A DNA stretch of 64,000 bases from Pseudomonas sp. JUb42 (GTDB taxonomy: Bacteria; Pseudomonadota; Gammaproteobacteria; Pseudomonadales; Pseudomonadaceae): positions 124,001 to 188,000 of the forward strand of contig NZ_JANUFD010000018.1 in NCBI RefSeq assembly GCF_024807945.1. Reading direction: 5' to 3'. Position 1 is the first letter of the stretch, and every line of letters starts with the position of its first letter. The notes under the pieces were generated by a model. It ran no database searches and was not told where the DNA came from. It worked only from the letters and a program-made list of their open reading frames with translations. Of the stretch, positions 60,859 to 64,000 are shown piece after piece. The position numbers were made by a program, and so were the translations under genes.

Positions 60859-60945
60859 GTTGGAGCGAGGCTTGCCCGCGAACGATTGAACGCGGTATGC
60901 CTGATGGCCCACATCGCCCAATTCGCGGACAAGCCTCGCTCCAAC
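60859..60945. repeat. REPIN, GTTGGAGCGAGG type
   Basis: Arms GTTGGAGCGAGGCTTGCCCG and complement with one change (GCGGACAAG). It separates the receptor from the convergent AsnC gene. Confidence 0.85.
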
Positions 60946-60961
60946 GCTCCTGTCTTTGCGA

Positions 60962-61420
60962 TCACGTGTAGTCCAACGGCAACGCCGTGGTGGACTTGAT
61001 CTGTTCCATGGCAAAGCTGGAGCTGATATCAGTAATCCCCGCCAGTTCAATCAAGCGCTTGTACACCGAATCGTACCCGGCGATATCCGGCACCACGATG
61101 CGCAGCAGGTAATCGGTATCCCCGGCCATGCGGTAACAGGCCACTACTTCGGGCAAGGTATCGATCAAGGCATGGAAACGCCCCAGCCAGTCGGCGTTGT
61201 GCTGGTTGGTACGAATCGCCGCGAAGACCGTCACTGCCACATTCAACTGTCGCGGGTCGAGCAAGGCCACGCGCTGGCGAATGATCCCCTGTTCTTCGAG
61301 CTTCTGCACCCGCCGCCAGCAGGCGGTACTGCCCAGGCCAATGGCGTCGGCGATCTCGGCGATGGGCCGGGTGCAGTCGGCCTGCAGGATGCTGAGGATG
61401 GCTTGATCAAACTTATCCAC
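60962..61420 (-). CDS. Lrp/AsnC-family transcriptional regulator
   Basis: A 152-residue protein with an N-terminal winged helix (FDQAILSILQADCTRPIAEI, GLGSTACWRRVQKLEEQGII) and a C-terminal RAM effector domain (LPEVVACYRMAGDTDYLLRI, STTALPLDYT ending). Such regulators form octamers and respond to amino acids. It is divergent from a cysteine desulfurase gene, with AT-rich repeated elements between, so it likely senses cysteine or a related amino acid and controls that gene and itself. The effector is inferred. Confidence 0.92.
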   Translation of the reverse strand: MDKFDQAILSILQADCTRPIAEIADAIGLGSTACWRRVQKLEEQGIIRQRVALLDPRQLNVAVTVFAAIRTNQHNADWLGRFHALIDTLPEVVACYRMAGDTDYLLRIVVPDIAGYDSVYKRLIELAGITDISSSFAMEQIKSTTALPLDYT

Positions 61421-61496
61421 GGGGGCGCTCCGGAGGGTAAAAATACGGCGGTTTCAGGGTTATGGCGATGAAGATCAACGGGCATTGGGCCAATAT

Positions 61497-61539
61497 GAAA
61501 TTAAATTCCATTTAACAACAGTTTAATAGAATTAAATTC
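61497..61539. promoter_or_regulatory. Phased AATTAAATTC elements, candidate AsnC/Lrp binding sites
   Basis: GAAATTAAATTC (61497-61508) and GAATTAAATTC (61529-61539) are 32 bp apart, about three helical turns, within the 213-bp AsnC-desulfurase interval. Spaced AT-rich sites are typical of Lrp-type regulators. Confidence 0.45.
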
Positions 61540-61633
61540 GATAAAAACATCGATACGCCGTCGAGATATCAATTTTTTTTCAGCCCTACGCTAGTAATCT
61601 TTTTGCCATTACCGCTAGCCCAGGCCCCTGACC

Positions 61634-62785
61634 ATGACCACCACTCCTTGTTACTTCGATTACGCCGCCACCACCCCGGTCGATGACCGCATCATCCCGC
61701 TGATGGTCGCCTGCCTTGGCCGTGAAGGCATCTTCGGCAACCCGGCCTCCAGCTCACACAGTTTTGGCAATCAGGCCCGCACCTCCGTCGAACTGGCTCG
61801 CCGCCAGGTCGCCGAGCTGGTGGGTTGCGCCGCCGACGCCCTGGTCTGGACCTCCGGCGCCACCGAATCCAACAACCTCGCCATCAAGGGCCTGGCCGCG
61901 AGCAATCCTGCCGGCCACATCATCACCAGCGTCCTGGAACACAAGGCGGTGATCGATACCGTGCGCCAGCTGGAACAGGCCGGCCACCCGGTGACCTGGC
62001 TGCAACCGGGCAACGACGGCTTGATTCAGCCAGAGGCCGTGCGTCAGGCATTGCGCCCGGAGACCCTTCTGGTGTCGCTGATGCTGGTCAATAACGAAAT
62101 CGGCACCACCACTGATATCGCCAGCATCGGCCAGATCGTCCGCGAGCACGGCGCAATCTTCCATGTCGATGCCGCCCAGGGCACTGGCAAGGTGGCGATC
62201 AATCTGAGCGAGCTGGCGGTGGATTTGATGTCGTTCTCGGCGCACAAGACCTACGGCCCGAAAGGCATCGGCGCGCTGTATTTCAACGAGCGGGCGCGGC
62301 CTTTGCTGGCGGCGCAGATCCACGGTGGTGGGCATGAGCAGGGCCTGCGTTCCGGCACCCTGGCGACCCACCAGATCGTCGGCATGGGCGCAGCCTTTGC
62401 CCTGGCCAGCGCCGAGATGCACGAGGAAAGCCAACGCATAGGCCAGCTGTCCCGGCAACTGCGTGACGGCCTGCTGCAATTGCCCGGCGTCAGCCTCAAC
62501 GGCTGCCCCGAACAACGCATCCCTCACACTCTGAACCTGTGCATCGACAGCCCCGGCTTCAACGCCATGAGCCTGGCCAATGACCTGGCTTTCTCCACCA
62601 CCTCGGCCTGCAACTCGGCGAGCAATGCGCCCTCTCACGTGCTGCTGGCGCTGGGCCTGAGCCCGGCGCAGGCGTCGAGCAGCCTGCGCTTGAGCCTGGG
62701 ACGCTATACCCAGGCCGAAGATGTGCAGCGGGCAATTACCCTGATCGGGCAGAAGCTGACGGCGCCTGCCACGACCTTTTGGTGA
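61634..62785 (+). CDS. Cysteine desulfurase (IscS/NifS-like)
   Basis: A 383-residue PLP enzyme. Residues match IscS: FDYAATTPVD at the N-terminus, His103 (VLEHKAVID), the PLP Schiff base Lys205 (MSFSAHKTYGPKG) and the persulfide nucleophile Cys326 (TTSACNSASNAPSHVL). The C-terminal LRLSLGRYTQAEDV completes the fold. It removes sulfur from L-cysteine to form alanine and enzyme persulfide. No isc or suf scaffold genes surround it; control by the divergent AsnC-type regulator suggests cysteine catabolism or specialised sulfur transfer, not housekeeping cluster assembly. Confidence 0.94.
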   Translation: MTTTPCYFDYAATTPVDDRIIPLMVACLGREGIFGNPASSSHSFGNQARTSVELARRQVAELVGCAADALVWTSGATESNNLAIKGLAASNPAGHIITSVLEHKAVIDTVRQLEQAGHPVTWLQPGNDGLIQPEAVRQALRPETLLVSLMLVNNEIGTTTDIASIGQIVREHGAIFHVDAAQGTGKVAINLSELAVDLMSFSAHKTYGPKGIGALYFNERARPLLAAQIHGGGHEQGLRSGTLATHQIVGMGAAFALASAEMHEESQRIGQLSRQLRDGLLQLPGVSLNGCPEQRIPHTLNLCIDSPGFNAMSLANDLAFSTTSACNSASNAPSHVLLALGLSPAQASSSLRLSLGRYTQAEDVQRAITLIGQKLTAPATTFW

Positions 62786-62808
62786 TCGTGAACTTGGTGG
62801 GAGCGAAC

Positions 62809-62978
62809 TGTGGGAGCGAATTCATTCGCGAAGGGGGTGTTCCAGGTGATGAGGGTGTGTCGAATGTACCGGCCTCTTCGTGAATGAATTCGCTCCCACA
62901 AGATTTTCTCCCTGCCTCGGTTAGTGTTTGCTGCGTGACAGCGCGGCGTTGCAGAGGGGGAGGGATCTCCCACAGAAT
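62809..62978. repeat. REPIN with 78-bp tail, copy 2
   Basis: A REPIN (62809-62900), preceded by a partial GTGGGAGCGAAC arm, followed by the same tail as at 47880-47957 (TAGTGTTTGCTGCGTGACAG conserved, about a dozen substitutions over 78 bp). It lies between convergent genes. Confidence 0.85.
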
Positions 62979-63008
62979 CGCTCTCTCAATGCCTGATCAG
63001 AAATTCAT

Positions 63009-63593
63009 CTACTCAGCAAACACCGGCTCACCCAGATTCAGCATCAGCCGGTTGGCCCAGGCAAAGATCGAGATGGCGTGAATCAAGTCGAGCACTTCTG
63101 CATCGCTCAGGCCCTGCTCGCGCAATGGCTTGATCTGCTCAGGGCCGACCTCGGCAGGGTTGAGGGTCAGGTCGATGGAGAACTGCACGATGGCCTTTTC
63201 CCGCGCCGTGGTGCCTGCCGTGTGGGGATCGGCGAAGACGTCGGCGATGACGTCATTGCGCTTGGCCAGTTGCTCGAAGCGCTGGGCGTGCACCGAGGCG
63301 CAGTACACGCAGCGGTTGATGCGTGAAACTACAGTGCTCGCCAGCTCGCGCTCGGCACGGGACAACCCGCCGGGGGCGTACATGATGGCGTTGAAGGCCA
63401 GGGAGCGCTGACGCAGGATATCCGGCTGATGGGCCAGGGTCAGGTAGTAGTCCGAGACCTTGGCCTTGGGATGGCTCTCTTCCAGCACGGCAATCTGCTC
63501 CGGCGTGGCATTGGCCAGATCGACCTTCGGCAGCCAGGCCTTCCAGCCCAACTCTTCACTGGTGAAACCGTTGCTGCGAATCGGCTCGCTCAT
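63009..63593 (-). CDS. Carboxymuconolactone decarboxylase/AhpD-type peroxidase-related protein
   Basis: A 194-residue helical protein. The redox motif RINRCVYCASVHAQRF has Cys95-x-x-Cys98 and His102, the AhpD/CMD active site. Flanking SLAFNAIMYAPGGLSRAERE and DLIHAISIFAWANRLMLNLG complete the fold. It fits the peroxidase-related (Avi_7169-type) CMD subfamily, which pairs with a second CMD protein. That partner overlaps its start by 4 bp. A role in alkylhydroperoxide removal is assumed from family. Confidence 0.88.
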   Translation of the reverse strand: MSEPIRSNGFTSEELGWKAWLPKVDLANATPEQIAVLEESHPKAKVSDYYLTLAHQPDILRQRSLAFNAIMYAPGGLSRAERELASTVVSRINRCVYCASVHAQRFEQLAKRNDVIADVFADPHTAGTTAREKAIVQFSIDLTLNPAEVGPEQIKPLREQGLSDAEVLDLIHAISIFAWANRLMLNLGEPVFAE

Positions 63594-64000
63594 GACTGGG
63601 CTCCTTGCAATGCGCTGAGCCCGGCAAGCAGGCGCGTCTGATAGGACAGATAAGCGATCAACTGGGCCAGTACGACGATTTCCGTAGTCGCCAGGCCAGC
63701 ATCCTGTAATAGCTTGAGGGCGCTCTGATCACCCTCGACCGGCGACAGAATCAGGGTCCGGGTAAAACCCAGAATCGCCTGCAGGCGCGGATCGGCCAGG
63801 TCCTGAAGGCTGTCGTTTTGAATAGTCGCCAACACGTGCGGGGCGAAACCCCGCTCTTGCAACTGTTGCAGGTAGTGCCCGGCCAGGGCTGTTTGCGGGG
63901 TCAGGCTGGCAGCATACAACGCCACCGCCAGGCGCTCGACCAGGGTCAGGTCGCCTGGCAAATCCTCGGCGAAGAACAGCTCATGGCTGCCCTGGGTCGC
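63590..64000 (-). CDS. CMD domain protein (Avi_7170-type), 5'-truncated by the window edge
   Basis: The frame runs from the window edge to a stop at 63590, about 136 codons here, and continues beyond the edge. Readable sequence starts ATQGSHELFFAEDLPGDLTL and has ERLAVALYAASLTPQTALAG, ending LSYQTRLLAGLSALQGAQS. No CxxC motif is present in this part, as expected for the non-catalytic partner. It overlaps the AhpD-type gene by 4 bp, so the two are cotranslated. Start not in window. Confidence 0.8.
   Translation of the reverse strand, partial: ATQGSHELFFAEDLPGDLTLVERLAVALYAASLTPQTALAGHYLQQLQERGFAPHVLATIQNDSLQDLADPRLQAILGFTRTLILSPVEGDQSALKLLQDAGLATTEIVVLAQLIAYLSYQTRLLAGLSALQGAQS

Overview
The window is a high-G+C chromosomal segment of a fluorescent pseudomonad (Pseudomonas fluorescens group). 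The gene content is typical of Pseudomonas: glucarate catabolism, a Nit1C nitrilase cluster, many LysR/GntR regulators, a Fec-type iron system, RND efflux and TonB receptors. About two dozen REP/REPIN palindromes (about 90 bp, arms ending in GTGGGAGCG or GTTGGAGCG) sit in almost every intergenic gap. No rRNA, tRNA, CRISPR array, prophage or transposase gene was seen.

Layout. 1-4.0 kb: truncated LysR gene, DUF2790 periplasmic protein, then a minus-strand block of FadR-type GntR, CdaR-type regulator and glycerate kinase. 4.1-7.4 kb: divergent glucarate operon (MFS permease and glucarate dehydratase) with GntR-like operators and a terminator. 7.4-12.5 kb: DUF1345 protein, D-2-hydroxyacid dehydrogenase, formate/nitrite-type transporter and an OmpR/EnvZ-type two-component pair. 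12.7-19.1 kb: lipoprotein, then an RND efflux operon (permease-adaptor-outer membrane factor) whose permease carries a one-base frameshift. 19.3-22.3 kb: amidohydrolase, MFS permease and UTRA GntR operon. 22.6-30.7 kb: complete Nit1C cluster (nitB-H) with its divergent sigma-54 activator nitA, linked in other pseudomonads to cyanide/nitrile assimilation. 30.8-32.1 kb: AT-rich accessory island with a possible membrane toxin/immunity pair. 32.5-37.2 kb: hydrolase, small hypotheticals, a methyltransferase, and a DUF6124 gene behind an unusually structured leader. 37.3-40.1 kb: SsuABC/NrtABC-type transporter with a His-rich binding protein. 40.3-50.9 kb: three MFS exporters, two acetyltransferases, LysR, a Gly/Cys-rich membrane protein, alpha-ketoglutarate semialdehyde dehydrogenase with a second FadR-type regulator, and a helical protein. 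51.1-64 kb: DedA-rhodanese fusion, an orphan sulfonate-type binding protein with a hydroxyacid dehydrogenase and TonB receptor, a FecI-FecR-FecA-like iron signalling unit, a divergent AsnC/cysteine desulfurase pair and a CMD/AhpD peroxidase pair cut by the window end.

How the genes fit together. Glucarate uptake and dehydration (4.4-7.1 kb) plus semialdehyde oxidation (46.1 kb) supply two stages of the glucarate to 2-oxoglutarate route; the intermediate dehydratase was not found here. The nit genes form one sigma-54 regulated unit, interrupted twice by REPINs. The most intriguing non-coding element is the leader at about 36.69-36.92 kb, which combines a terminator-like hairpin, mutually exclusive long-range pairings and a hairpin over the ribosome binding site. 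A second oddity is a REPIN with an attached tail of about 78 bp present twice, 15 kb apart.
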